This document shows, piece by piece, positions 10,531 to 21,442 of a stretch of DNA of 64,000 nt; within the stretch, counting starts at the first letter, position 1, and each line of letters begins with the position of its first letter. The stretch is from Letharia columbiana (taxonomy: Eukaryota; Ascomycota; Lecanoromycetes; Lecanorales; Parmeliaceae): assembly GCF_014066305.1 (NCBI RefSeq), contig NW_023501050.1, positions 682,001 through 746,000 on the forward strand, in the 5' to 3' direction. The notes below the pieces were generated by a model that had not been told where the DNA came from, did not search any database, and saw only the letters and a program-made list of their open reading frames with translations. The translations under genes and the position numbers were made by a program.

Positions 10531-13500
10531 AATTCGCTCTCGGGTATAGTGATAATTATAAATCTATTACTTAGAAAGCTATTAATTTATTTAATAGCTT
10601 TTTCGCTAATATCTTATTTTCGTAGGTTATAAATTAACTAAGAGTGAAAGACGTTATTAAAAGCGCCTTTAATATTTAATATTAATAATAATATAATTTA
10701 ATTATTCTCGAACTTTTAGACTTTATATATTTCTTCTAATATTATATAAATTATATTCTTAATTAATAATAACTTTCGCTCGCTTATATATTTCTTAGAG
10801 AAAAATTAATATTCCTCTACTAGATAACTAATTCTTATAATAATAATCTTTTTAAGTCTCTTTTCTAGTATATTAAGAAGAGTAATTAATTAATATAATT
10901 TAGATTAAATATAATCGTTCTTATCGAGCTTTTATAATATTACTATCTTCGAGTAATAAAAGTATTTTAAGTAATATCCTAGATCGATATATATATTATA
11001 AATATATCTTAATTATATTTTTATATATTTTAGAGCGAGTTATAAAATTCGAAAAATTAGTTTATTCTCGCCCGCGGTTTTATTTAAATAACTTATAAGT
11101 ATCGTCTATCGAATTTCTCGAATTATAATAATTAGAAATTTCTTTAATATAGAATAATAATATTTTTCGAGGTCGTTTAGCTTAATTTATCTTATTCGAG
11201 AAAAGAAAGTATTCTTTAAAAGTATTATCTTCTTCTCGACTTCGATTATAATAGTATTATTTAATTTTACTAGTTCGAGAGTAAAAGAAGAGATTCTAAT
11301 TTATTTACTTTTAATTTATTTATTAAATCTTTATAGCTTCTCATCGCTATTGTATTCTTTTATATATTATCTTTAGCTTTCGATTTTCTTATTTTTAAGA
11401 AGCCTCTTTTTAGCGTTACGGGCTTAATTTAATATTTTTTAATTCCAGTAATTATAGATTAGTTATTACGTTTATTTTAGGCTTCTAATCTTCGATATAA
11501 TTTATTTACTCTCTTTATTTATAAAGGGCTTAGATTTTATAATAATTCTATTAATCGAGATAGTCTTTATCGTTATTTCGATAAGAATTATAATAAATTA
11601 GTATATCTACTTATCGAGATTCTTAATTATTATAATTAATTTATTTATAACTAAAAATCTAATTTAAAGTTTAATTTAAAAATCTATTATATTAATCTTT
11701 TTCTAATTTTAAGTTTCTTTTAGAGGCTTAAAGTAAATATTTCGATTTAATTCTATAAGAATTACTTCGTAATTTAAATCGAAGTTTTATTTCTTTATAA
11801 TATCGCATTTAATTATATTATTAATTATAGTCGTTATAGCGAATATTAAATCTATAATAATAATATTACTTCGCTTTCTCAATTTAAAGATTAATAAATC
11901 TTTAAACGTTAGAAGCTAAAGTCTCGTTTTATCAATTATATCTATTAATTAATTTATTTCTATATATTAATATTTTTCTAAGTTTATCTATAGAGAATAA
12001 TATAGATTAAAATCGTTTATTATTAGATGTTTATCGATTATATTTCTTATAATCGCGGTTTAAAGAGTATTAAGAGTTATAATCTTTAAGTAATCTCTAG
12101 CGATCTTATTTTTATATTTTCGAAAATACGCTTTTTATCTTTAAAAGGGGGATACGTTATATATATTATAAATATATAAGATTCTTTATTTTAATTCTTA
12201 TAATTTAAATATTATAATAATTAAATTACTACTATAAACTCGAGAGTATTATTAATTTATTAAGATCTTAATACTAATATAGATATAGACTTTAATTATA
12301 TTCTTTCGATTTAGATAATATAAATAGAAGTTCGCTAAAGCTAAATAATATATTTAATTTTTTTAAGAGTACTTCTAGAGCTTCTAAATAGCGAGGATAT
12401 CGTATTTAAACTTCGAAATATTCTAAAATAATAGAATTATTACGTCTAGTAACTTATTAATATTATATTATAATATCTTAAATTATATCTTTAATAACTT
12501 TATTATTTATTTCTTTAAGTATATACTTATTAAGAATTTTCGCTAATTATAATACTTATAGAGTCTAACGTATTTATAAATTTAATAACGCTTTAAGTAG
12601 TATAATCGCTAGATTCGATAAAAGTTCGCTTACTTAATATTCCCTATATAATTTCTAATTCGAATTCTCTAAGAGATACTATATAGTTTTCTTTAGTCTC
12701 TCTTTATATCGAGGTTTTCTTTATATTCTTCTATTTATTATAAAATAGAGAGTCTAATAATTTATCGATCTTTTTATTTATAGACTTTATTATTATAATA
12801 AACAATTAATTCTCTTTATCTACGTTCTCGAAGAGATTATAGAACTCTTATAATAAAGAAAGCTTAATCTTAAAGGGGTAATACCCCTTATATTCGTCTA
12901 ATTAAGAGCTCTCGTTTAGATTATTAACGATATTCGAAATAATATTCTATCGTTTAGCTTTTACTTACGATAGCGGTTTTTATATAATAATAAGAGAGGG
13001 TTTCTCGCGTCTATTCTCCTCTTTTTCCCCGTATCTACTATCTTTTATAGATATTCTTTAAGGCTTTATAGGGCCGCGAAAGTAGATAAAAGAATATCTA
13101 TATTCGCTATTACTATAATACTTATATTTTAAGCGTTAATTTAAAATATTAATATTAATTAAAAAGACCCTTTAAGCTTCTTAATTAAGATACCTTCGAC
13201 ACTTATAATTATAGCCTTCTCGCCGAGTTTCTTCGCGATTAATTCTATCATATTTAATTCTTTCGTGGATTTCTTAATATAAGACTTTCTAGTCTTTCTA
13301 GATTTAAATATAATTAACTCTATATTCTAAGATATAATTATATTAATATCTAGATTCTATAATTAAATATCTTTAATTTATAATTAATTAATATTACCCT
13401 CGAAATAGAAAGCTTAAACTTAAAGCTTTATTCTTTTCTCAATCACTTTTATAATAATACTTTTTATTCTTTTATATTTAAAGTTAAATATTATATATTA

Positions 13501-14699
13501 ATCTTAATAATTAGCGTATTTAAGTTTAAAACTCTATTTTTAAAGCTTTATATATACGCGGGAATTATAATTTTATATATAGTATATATAGATAGATTCT
13601 TTAACTTTATATAAAGATATAATATAATTAGATTTCTAATAGCGAAAGTATCTAATAACTCTACTCTCTTATATATAATTAATATAATTATAATATTTAT
13701 TTCCTCTTAATAATATTTAGCTTAAGTTGTTTATTTAAGTAATATTCGCGTAATATAGATTAATAAATTTAACGATTATCGTCGAGGTCTTAATCGATAA
13801 ATTTCTAATTTTATTTTTATTTAGCCAGTCTAGATATTAAATTTCCGCTCTAAGAATTCTATATATATTAATATCGATAATGATTTTAACGAGACTCTCG
13901 ATATCTCTCGAGAATTAATAGATTTTAATAGAGATATTATAGATTATTATATTAAATATAAAAATTAAAATAAACGCGTCTTTCCCGAAATACGCTACTT
14001 ATTTTTTAATTTTCTTAATATTTCTTAGAATTTTAACGCTCTCCCGAGTTTTTATTAGAAGTTAAAGATCTCTAGATTTAAGTTATTTAACTACTTCGAT
14101 CTCTATAGCTTTAAATATTAAATATTTCTTAAGATAAATTTCGATATAGTTCTATAGCTGCTTTAGAGTATTAATATAAAATCTTTTAGCGATATTATTA
14201 TTCTTTACTTTAATAATAATCTAATAATTTTTCTTATTCTCTAAGTCTAGGGGTGGTGCTAGCTATATAAAATATAATATTATTATACTTTATAATAGCG
14301 ATAAGAAGGCGACTAGAAGGCCTTTCATCTACGCTTTTATAAATTTTTAAATTTTAATAATAACTATTTCTATAGAATTCTTTATAGTTATTACATCGCC
14401 TTCGATACGCTTAATAAACTATTCTAGACGTAGTATAGCGTTAAGAAATTCTTTATTATTTAATTAATCGATTATTTTTATAATTACTAAAGATACTATA
14501 TAAAGTAAGACTTCGGCGACTATATAGGATATATACTCGCGTTTAATATCGTTAAGACTACTCTTAAGATACTTAAGAATAATCTTAGATATATTCTTTA
14601 TAAGTAGAAGCTATTAATTAATAAGAAGAGTCTTATAGTTCTCGAGAGCCTTTAGCTATTTCGACTTATTATTCTTCGATATAATATACTATAAAAAGA

Positions 14700-15894
14700 A
14701 AATGAGTATAATAAATATATCGCGTAGAAATAATTGAAAGTAACTATAATAGTATTTTAAATAGGAGCTATTAAAGTTACTTCTACTTATAATAAGTAGA
14801 AACGTAATAAGCTACTAGTTCTTTGATAGCACCTCATTAATTTCGACTTATAAATAATAACTATTTCTTCTTCTTCTTAAATAGTCTCGTAGTAATAATA
14901 CCGTGTTAACTATATTCGATATAGGGCCTTAGTGGATATAAACGGCCGGAGAACGCCTTCTAACAGTGATTTATATGTTAGCAGCAGCTCTTACGAGGGC
15001 CCTCAAGGCCTATAGGGCTATAGCACGGGCCTACGAGGGCTCTACGAAGATATTTAGATTTAAATAGAGGTGTCTAACCGTTAAGCGCAGACACCTCCGG
15101 GACTAAGCTTTTTTAGCTGAGTTGCTAACACTATGATCATATAAAATATCTTCTAAAGCTATTGCTATGATAATACCTCAGCGTAGTTATTATAACTTCC
15201 ACCTTCACTTTAGCGAAGACCTCTTATAGAAGTAGAGGTGAAAGTTATAATAATAGCTGATGTAGGCGTCTATTAGAGCGCGTTTAGACTTCTTTCTAAT
15301 TATAACGTCTATAGAATTAAGCTTAGCTATAATAGCGTGTTATATATATAAAAGACTACTCTAGAGCGTGTAATAGAATACGAAATAAGTAGCTTATGAA
15401 GTGTTATTGCTCCTTCAGAGAAGTAACTTAGAAGTCGTTTTTTTTCTATTTATTATAGAACTGAAATAGGACTATAGAGGTAAATAAGTAACTTATTTCA
15501 TAAGTAGAAGTAACTTTAATAGCCTCTAATACTATTTAAATAATAGCTATAGAGGCTGTTAAAATCATTAATGATAGCGTATAAGTAGAGTAATCGAAAG
15601 ATAAAAAGTACTTTTCCTATAGGCTCTATAGGGCCCTCGAAGAAATAATTTCTACTACGCTGCGTAACGGGGTGAGGTAAGCTTCGGGGTTAAATCTCGC
15701 TCCGAACCCCGCCCGCAGCGTAAATACTATCGTTATTAATAATTAAAGTCGACGACTACTACTAGACGCTTAGTAAGCCTATCGCTATTATTAACTTTAT
15801 TAAATCCTCTCATATTAGAAAGCTATTATTTTTTAAATTATACTCTAAATAATAATAAATTATCGAATTATATCTTATATTTAAATGAAATTTA
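14700..15894. repeat. mosaic of small RIP-mutated inverted repeats
   Basis: Composition is intermediate here. Segments near 14745-14800 and 15470-15550 are inverted copies of one another (shared AGCTATTAAAGTTACTTCT), enclosing about 800 bases. A 70-bp hairpin lies at 15185-15265 with arms beginning TTATTATAACTT. At about 14985-15110 (TTAGCAGCAGC..., AGACACCT...) and 15655-15725 are RIP-altered versions of internal modules that also occur at 21.68-21.95 and 16.50-16.73 kb. These look like nested non-autonomous DNA elements. Confidence 0.55.
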
Positions 15895-15974
15895 ATATAG
15901 AGGTATGATTTAGTAATTAGGGATATGATTCGATAAGGATTTATACTTTTAGGGTATGAATTAGTAATTCGCCC
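15895..15974. mobile_element. right terminus of a GGGGTATGATTCGGTAA-type element (RIP-mutated)
   Basis: The 80 bases match the right terminus of the complete element at 21453-22215 (22136-22215) with C to T / G to A differences only in part of the copy, ending in GTAATTCGCCC. The end lies 15 bases before the ATG of the neighbouring SDR gene. The left end is lost in the RIP block. Confidence 0.65.
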
Positions 15975-16657
15975 CTCTCCTTCGTCACTATGAGATTGGA
16001 TCTATCAGGGTAAACCACCCTCCTTTAGCTCTCCCCATCCACCTCGCTTTTAGGAACCTCCCACCTAACTAACCGTCTCTCCCCCATCCAGCGTCGCCCT
16101 AATAACTGGCGCCGGCGGCTCTATCGACCGCGCCTGCGTTCTCCAATTCGCCCACCACGGCCGCACCCGCATCGCCGGCCTCGCCACCACCGCCTCCGCC
16201 CTCTCCTCCCTCCCCGCCGCCACGGCCATCGTATTCCTCCCCCTCACGGGCGAATTACTAATTCATACCCCAAAAGTATAAATCCTTACCGAATCATACC
16301 CCTAATTACCGAATCATACCCCTAGACCAAATTATACCCAAATATGGGGTATGATTCGATAATTTGCTATTGCTTGGGGTATGATTTGGTAAGTTATTAA
16401 AGCGGCCTCAAAGTACGAAGGAGATAATCCGCGATCTGGCTTATTCGATCATAGAAATAAGGGAGTTTCTCCGACCGTATTTGATGAGAATTCTATCAGT
16501 CTAAAAACATCAGACGAAAGCCGAGTGGGCGAAATTTCGAGCCCGGGGGTGTCCGCACTTCACGCGGTAGACACCCCTATTCGGGTCCCGTAGGCCCCGT
16601 AGGGGCCCGTAGAGCCCCCGAAGGAATAATTCCTAACAATACCACTACGCTGCTGAG

Positions 16658-16718
16658 GCTGCGCAACGGGGCGAGGCGGGGTAAGCTTCGGGGGTCAAAC
16701 CCCGCCCCGTTGCGCAGC
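16658..16718. repeat. GC-rich perfect hairpin, 16-bp arms
   Basis: GCTGCGCAACGGGGCG (16658-16673) and its exact complement (16703-16718) flank a 29-base loop containing AAGCTT. A RIP-altered relative is at about 15655-15725. It belongs to the internal part of the TIR element family. Confidence 0.8.
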
Positions 16719-17339
16719 ATAAATTACTTTAAGATCGGCAGAGGGGTTTTATTAATCATACCTGGAGAGTCTTAGTAAAATTGTAGGCGGGGAATATTTC
16801 GACCCGCATTAACAAGGCTTAGGGTATAAGTAGCTATAGTGTAAAATAATATCGTATTTTATAGAGATCCTAGGAGTATTTTTAAAAATTAGAAGAATTT
16901 TCGCTTAGGATCTTCTCAGTTCTACCACTAATAACTAAGCCGTATTTTACGCTTTGACGTAATACTACTTTATAGCCTACACCTTATCCTATCACACCTC
17001 ATCTCATCACACCCCATTCTATCACATTTTACTACCCTCTATCACCCCCGTAAGACCTCGAGAATATTACCCCCACGAGAACTTTGACTAAATCGCTTAA
17101 ATCTAAAGTCAGAAATTAAAAAGCGTGAATGTAATTTACAGTAGCCAGATCTCGAAAACGAGTCTTGGCACTCGTATTTACGGAAATAATTATAGAAGAC
17201 TCGCTTTCTTAGAAGACTCCCGGGAGGAATCTTAAACCACGATATCATGAGATTGAAAAATAATTGATATAAAAAGATTCTTCAAGAGGATTTTAGGGTA
17301 GGTACGTTGAATCTTATAATAAATCTTTTTTTATAAATT

Positions 17340-17512
17340 ATATTTATAATATTTTTTTTTAATAATTAATATAAAAAAATTATAAAAAAAAACACAAAAT
17401 AAACAAAAAAAAAAATAACAACAAAAAAAAAAAAAAAAACAACTAAAAAAAAAACCAAATAAATAAAACTCTCAAAAACCCTTAAATTAATAAAAACTAT
17501 AATAAAAAAAAA

Positions 17513-17570
<58 letters not shown>

Positions 17571-17670
17571 AAAATAAATTTTTATAAAAAAATAAATAAA
17601 AAAATATAAATAAAAATTAATTAATTAATAATTTTTTTTTATTATTTTTTTTTTTTTTTTTTATTTTTTC
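17340..17670. other. low-complexity A/T homopolymer stretch
   Basis: Long A runs (one of nearly 50), followed by T runs, with scattered single C/T interruptions. There is no RIP-like pattern and no gene. It joins the transposon to the SDR exon. It may be real microsatellite DNA or consensus noise at an unresolved junction; a similar stretch is at 25.53-25.65 kb. Confidence 0.7.
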
Positions 17671-18254
17671 CTCACCGTCGACCAAGCCTCCGAAGCCGAC
17701 GTCGACCGCGCCGACCGGGACACCGTCGCCCGCTTCGGGCGCATCGACTACGCCGTCAACAACGCCGCCATCGCCGCGCCCTTCCGGCCCACGGGCGCGA
17801 GCCTGACGCAGGATTTCGACCGCGTTGCTGGGCGTTCAACCTGCGCGGTCTGTGGTTCTGCCAGTGCGCCGTGCTGCGCGTCATGGAGGCGCAGGACCCG
17901 CTGCCCGCCGCGTCCGCGTCCTCGTCCGATGGGCCCGGAGGGGGAGGAGGAGGAGGAAACGGTGACCACCGGGGACGGAGCCGCGGGTCCATCCTCGAGG
18001 TGTGCTCGATCCTCGGCCTCGTGGCCATGCCCGCGGACGGCCTGTACATCATCTCGAAGCACGGCGTCCTCGGCCTCGTCAAGACGGACGCGCTCGACTA
18101 CGGCAAAAGGGGCATCCGGGTCAGCGCCGTGTGCCCCGGCTTCGTCGACACGACCCTCCTGATGCCCCAGTACCGCGTGCTGCTAGACTGGAGCATCCGG
18201 AAGAACCCGGGCATACTCTTCTTAATCACGGTCGACATGCCAATTCTGCCGCAT

Positions 18255-18746
18255 GATGTATGTTATTCAGCGTGCATTTGCTTCTTTGCCTTCTTCCCAC
18301 GGGACTTCAATTGACGTCTTTGGCTGACAAAGCAAGCCATTGAGCCTTTGAGGTCCTCAGTCACCGCGAAATTATGCCGAAACGCACACTGCCCCACTAA
18401 GCATGCGGCTCCCAGTGAGTTCTGTGCACGTTTCAAAGTAAACAATATAGACATTCGACCCACTTCATTTCTTACTTCTAATAAATTTGTTTAAATACCA
18501 GTTTTGTGCTTTTCAAAAGAGAGAGAGAGAAACATAATATTGCCAAATCGAACTCATCACTTGCCATCATGCCCTCGAATTGAACCCATCTTATTCGCTT
18601 CGTTGCCCAAGAAGATGCCCGATCCACTTGGGTCAAGTAGATCCCAAGACCTACCCTGATCTTGGAGTTGCATCCGTCGAAAAGAAAAAGATTGAGGCAA
18701 ACGTTATCACCGGTTCCGTATTCGACGGCCTCGTACCGAGAAGACA
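18255..18746. other. intergenic between SDR and FAH pseudogenes
   Basis: About 490 bases. The remnant of the SDR C-terminus may continue to about 18312, but I cannot align it. The rest would be the promoter of the FAH-family gene. No clear element. Confidence 0.35.
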
Positions 18747-19537
18747 ATGACAGTCGCCCAGCCTCTTTCCCCCATCTTTGCGGATGAAACCCCCATTATT
18801 CGCTGCCTCGGCCTCAACTACCGTGACCACGCAAGAGAAGCCAAAATGCCAATCCCGAGCCATCCGGTCCTGTTCATCAAGCCACGAGCAGCTTTGTGCG
18901 GACCCTATCCGCGGAAAAATCAGCGTGCCTAAACATTGTCAGGACGGAACGAGCGACTATGAGGCCGAACTCACGGTTGTCATTGGCAAAACGGGGAGAG
19001 ACATTGCCCCCAAAAAAAGGCGTTGGAGTACGTGTTGGGTTATAAGTGCGGGAACGATGTCAGCGCGAGGACGGAGCGGTTTCGGAATCCGCAGCGGTCC
19101 TTCTCAAAAGGTAAGATCCACCAGCTCCGCACCGTTTCGCCGGAGTACTTGACGGCCTCTCAGGCTTCGACTCCTCCGCCCCCATCGGTCCCGTCCTCGT
19201 CGCGCAGGAGCAAATCTCCGACCCGCACAGCCTCCGCATCAGAGCCATCCACAACCGAAACGTCGTCCAGGACTCGAGCAGGAAGGAGATGATATTCGGC
19301 GTGTCGGAAATGATGCATTCCTGGAGCGAGGAACCACCTTGAAGCGAGGAACCCTGATTATGACGGGGACCCCGCCGGGGATCGGGGCGATGAGAGACCC
19401 GAAGGTGGTTTTGAACCATGGTGATGATATGAGGGTTGAGATCGAGGGGATAGGTATGTTAGGTTTTGGGTGCACGGATGGTGGGTAAGGCTGACGCGGT
19501 GGCAGGTATGTTGATCAACGAGATCTACTATGAGTGA
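18747..19537 (+). pseudogene. fumarylacetoacetate hydrolase (FAH)-family gene with three frameshifts
   Basis: Begins MTVAQPLSPIFADETPIIRC at ATG 18747. The FAH fold blocks are in order: CLGLNYRDHAREAKMP, SDYEAELTVVIGKTGRDI, YVLGYKCGNDVSAR, then an intron (GTAAGATCC...CTCTCAG), VLVAQEQISDPHSL, GTLIMTGTPPGIGAM, HGDDMRVEIEGIG, another intron, and MLINEIYYE-stop at 19537. The metal-site and GTPPG motifs are intact. Frames break at an A5 run (18915-18919), an A7 run (19012-19018) and near 19315. Two of three breaks sit in homopolymers, so a sequencing cause is possible. The family includes acylpyruvases and meta-pathway hydratases/isomerases that act downstream of extradiol ring cleavage, which fits the dioxygenase gene next door. 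Confidence 0.83.
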
Positions 19538-19853
19538 GCAGATGCTGCATCGGGCTGCACCAAAACATGGGCATGGATATCGGGACGGGAGCTCGTATCG
19601 CGTATCCAACGTTTCTCATAAATAGATAGCATCGACCACTTCTCACCGTTACTTTAAACTTTGTCCTCAGAGACAGCAGCGTTCAACCATCAAATCATCA
19701 CATCTCGACTCGCTGTACGATCTTGTCTACCTTATCCGATGCTGCCTAACCCACGCTTCATCACCCACAACGCCTACTCAGTTTCTGATATTCACAACCA
19801 AAAATGCACAGAGGTCTACATACGCTTGCTGGTCAATCCTCATGCAGACACAC
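19538..19853. other. intergenic between convergent FAH-family and dioxygenase genes
   Basis: About 315 bases of presumed 3' flank of two convergent genes. No recognisable coding or repeat. Confidence 0.4.
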
Positions 19854-21074
19854 TCAGTCCATGAATCTGGGGGGTACATCAGGACCCCAAATATATAAGC
19901 TATCCGGCGAAGCCAAATCCCTCGTGATAGGCGTCTCGCCGTTGACCTGATCGCCATCGACGTAATGTTCCAGGATGAACTTCGAGGTGTCGAACCTACA
20001 CAAAGGTCAGCTGTTAACCCACGGGACCCAGGCAGACACCCGCAGTCACTGGAGGCGGCAACACACGTACCAATAATCAAAAATCTGACTCCCCAATACA
20101 TGTCTCCCCACGCCCCAACAATTCTCGTAGCCCTTCTTGATCAACCAATCGTGCCCGAGCACCTGGGTGTCGAAATCAAACACCTCGAATGAAGAATGGT
20201 GCACGTGCGGTTTGGGCCCCTCGAAGAAAAAGAAGGAGTGGTGGTCGACGAACTCTTGGCCGCGGTCCAGGTGCATGAATGTGGTGATGTCGCGGCCTTC
20301 TGCGTTGTGCAGCAGGTCGGTGGGTTTGAGGTTGAAGTGGCCGGTCCAGAAGTTGAAGGATTTGGCGAAATTGGTGACGGCCATGCCAAAGTGGCCGAGT
20401 TTGTAGACCTGGGACGGGCCTGTTGGGGTTATGTTAGATGGGGTTCCATCTGGGATGGGGTGTGCGGGTGCTCACCTTTTTGCATCCGTTGGAATTTGTT
20501 CGCCGAGCGATGCTTCTCTGTGGGCTGCAGAACGATCCACGGTCAGGCACCCTCTCCGTCAACGTTTGGTGTCTGAGAAAGCACTCACGAAGTTGAACTC
20601 CTTCTGTTCATGCTGCTCCTTCATCTCCCTCTGCACCTGCCCATAAACCAGATGCACCATAAACCCATCCACCGGATCCTTCACCGTCACACACTCCCCC
20701 CCGCCCGGCGCATCCTTCAATTCCCAGATTTCACTCGCGGTCGGAATGGCCCTAGTCGCCAACTCCAAATCCTTCCTGCTTTCCACCACGAACGCCGTGC
20801 CCCCAAAGGCATCTTCCTCGCCCTTTGTCGAGCAATACAAGAAAGGTTCGGATCCGTATCCGCGGTAGTAGATGGTCTCGTTGGGTTCCCACACGTTGAG
20901 GCGCGAAACCTCTGTGAGGCCGAAGTCGGTCAGGAATTGGTGCTCGCGCTCGAAGTTGGCGTGGGTGTAGTAGACGTGGGCGATGCGGACGAGGACTACT
21001 TTTTCGGAGTCGCCGGGCGAGGCGTCCGGTGTGATGGCGGATGGAGACATGTCAGGCCGACTAGCAGGCGGCAT
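19854..21074 (-). CDS. VOC-family extradiol (catechol 2,3-) dioxygenase, about 341 aa, one frameshift
   Basis: Model complement(join(19854..19995, 20071..20420, 20476..20524, 20589..21074)) with canonical GT-AG introns. Two vicinal-oxygen-chelate domains are visible. The N-terminal one has VRIAHVYYTHANFEREHQFL and VHLVYGQ. The catalytic C-terminal one has LGHFGMAVTNF (metal His), VDHHSFFFFEGP (second His) and FILEHYVDGD (Glu). All three iron ligands expected for type I extradiol dioxygenases are there. Exon 3 begins GPSQVYK but the frame needed for LGHFGM is off by one base: a TTTT run (plus strand 20400-20403) seems to have one T too many. If that is a sequence error the gene is intact; otherwise it is a young pseudogene. 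It would open a catechol-type ring next to the SDR and FAH-family genes. Confidence 0.78.
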
Positions 21075-21442
21075 GCGAAATGTTTACGAGAGAATTTTAA
21101 ATAGATAGCAAAAGGGTCATGAGCCCGGGAAGACGTCTACTCTCCGACCGGCTTTTAGTCATGTCCAGAAAGCCGATGTCGCGGGCATTCGCCCGAGGAA
21201 GCAATACCTGACTTACAAAGCAGTTACGGACTGCTCTAGTGGTCATGTGATCCCACGAGCGCTGCTACGGAGTTCAATGTCCGGAGAAGTTCGTAAAGTT
21301 TTGTGGACCGTAGCGGAGGAATTATCGGTATAATGGTGGTGCGATGACGGAAATGGGGTGTGGGGTATTTCTGACAGGTTCTAGGTGAAAGCCGGGAAGG
21401 ATATAGCGCGGCTGCTCCCCAACATGCATGATGTGTTCGCCA
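21075..21442. other. dioxygenase promoter flank
   Basis: About 370 bases between the dioxygenase start and the target duplication of the next element. No element recognised. Confidence 0.4.

Larger units (their letters stand above)
6770..14700. mobile_element. RIP-degraded transposon block
   Basis: Nearly 8 kb of A+T-rich sequence with no open frame over 60 codons. CA and TG dinucleotides are almost completely missing (for example none in 6770-6950), while CG remains common. That is the result of C to T change at CpA on both strands, i.e. RIP. The block is therefore a former repeat, not neutral AT-rich DNA. Two protein domains of a LINE can still be read on the minus strand (separate entries). 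The left 2 kb (6.8-8.8 kb) and the right 3 kb (11.5-14.7 kb) gave me no readable domain; by position the right part could be the LINE endonuclease and ORF1. Confidence 0.85.
16248..17670. mobile_element. non-autonomous TIR element inserted in the SDR exon
   Basis: Starts GGGCGAATTACTAATTCATA and carries four copies of the iteron GGGGTATGATTCGGTAA or its complement in 16255-16400. It then has a module near 16400-16530 that is the inverted equivalent of 21960-22080, and a GC-rich hairpin at 16658-16718. The following 16740-17330 is AT-leaning with no recognisable gene (a 68-codon minus-strand frame at 17042-17248 matches nothing I know). A proper right TIR is missing: the last 330 bases are homopolymer-rich sequence that runs directly into the SDR exon. 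The right end may be lost to assembly error. Confidence 0.65.
15990..18254 (+). pseudogene. SDR oxidoreductase gene interrupted by a mobile element
   Basis: Exon 1 (15990-16009, MRLDLSG) is spliced through GTAAAC...CTAAC...CAG to exon 2 at 16092, giving VALITGAGGSIDRAC, an SDR glycine-rich loop with the last Gly changed to Asp. At 16248 a foreign element begins. Coding resumes at about 17676 with VDQASEADVDRA, then FGRIDYAVNNAAIAAP, a Gly-rich loop, SILEVCSILGL, YIISKHGVLGLVK (Tyr-x3-Lys) and VSAVCPGFVDT. The bases CCTCAC occur on both sides of the insertion. There is a further frameshift near 17830-17845 (DFDRV / NLRGLW) and the normal C-terminus after RKNPG is not recognisable. Very GC-rich codon use contrasts with the inserted DNA. 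Beside the FAH and dioxygenase genes it may have been a dihydrodiol-type dehydrogenase, by inference only. Confidence 0.82.

Noticed and set aside
17042..17248. 68-codon minus-strand frame inside the inserted element
   Set aside because: No recognisable similarity, transposon context, length expected by chance.
17871..18314. Separate SDR gene starting at 17871
   Set aside because: It is the C-terminal part of the interrupted SDR; the Rossmann loop and NNAA segment lie upstream at 16.1 and 17.7 kb.
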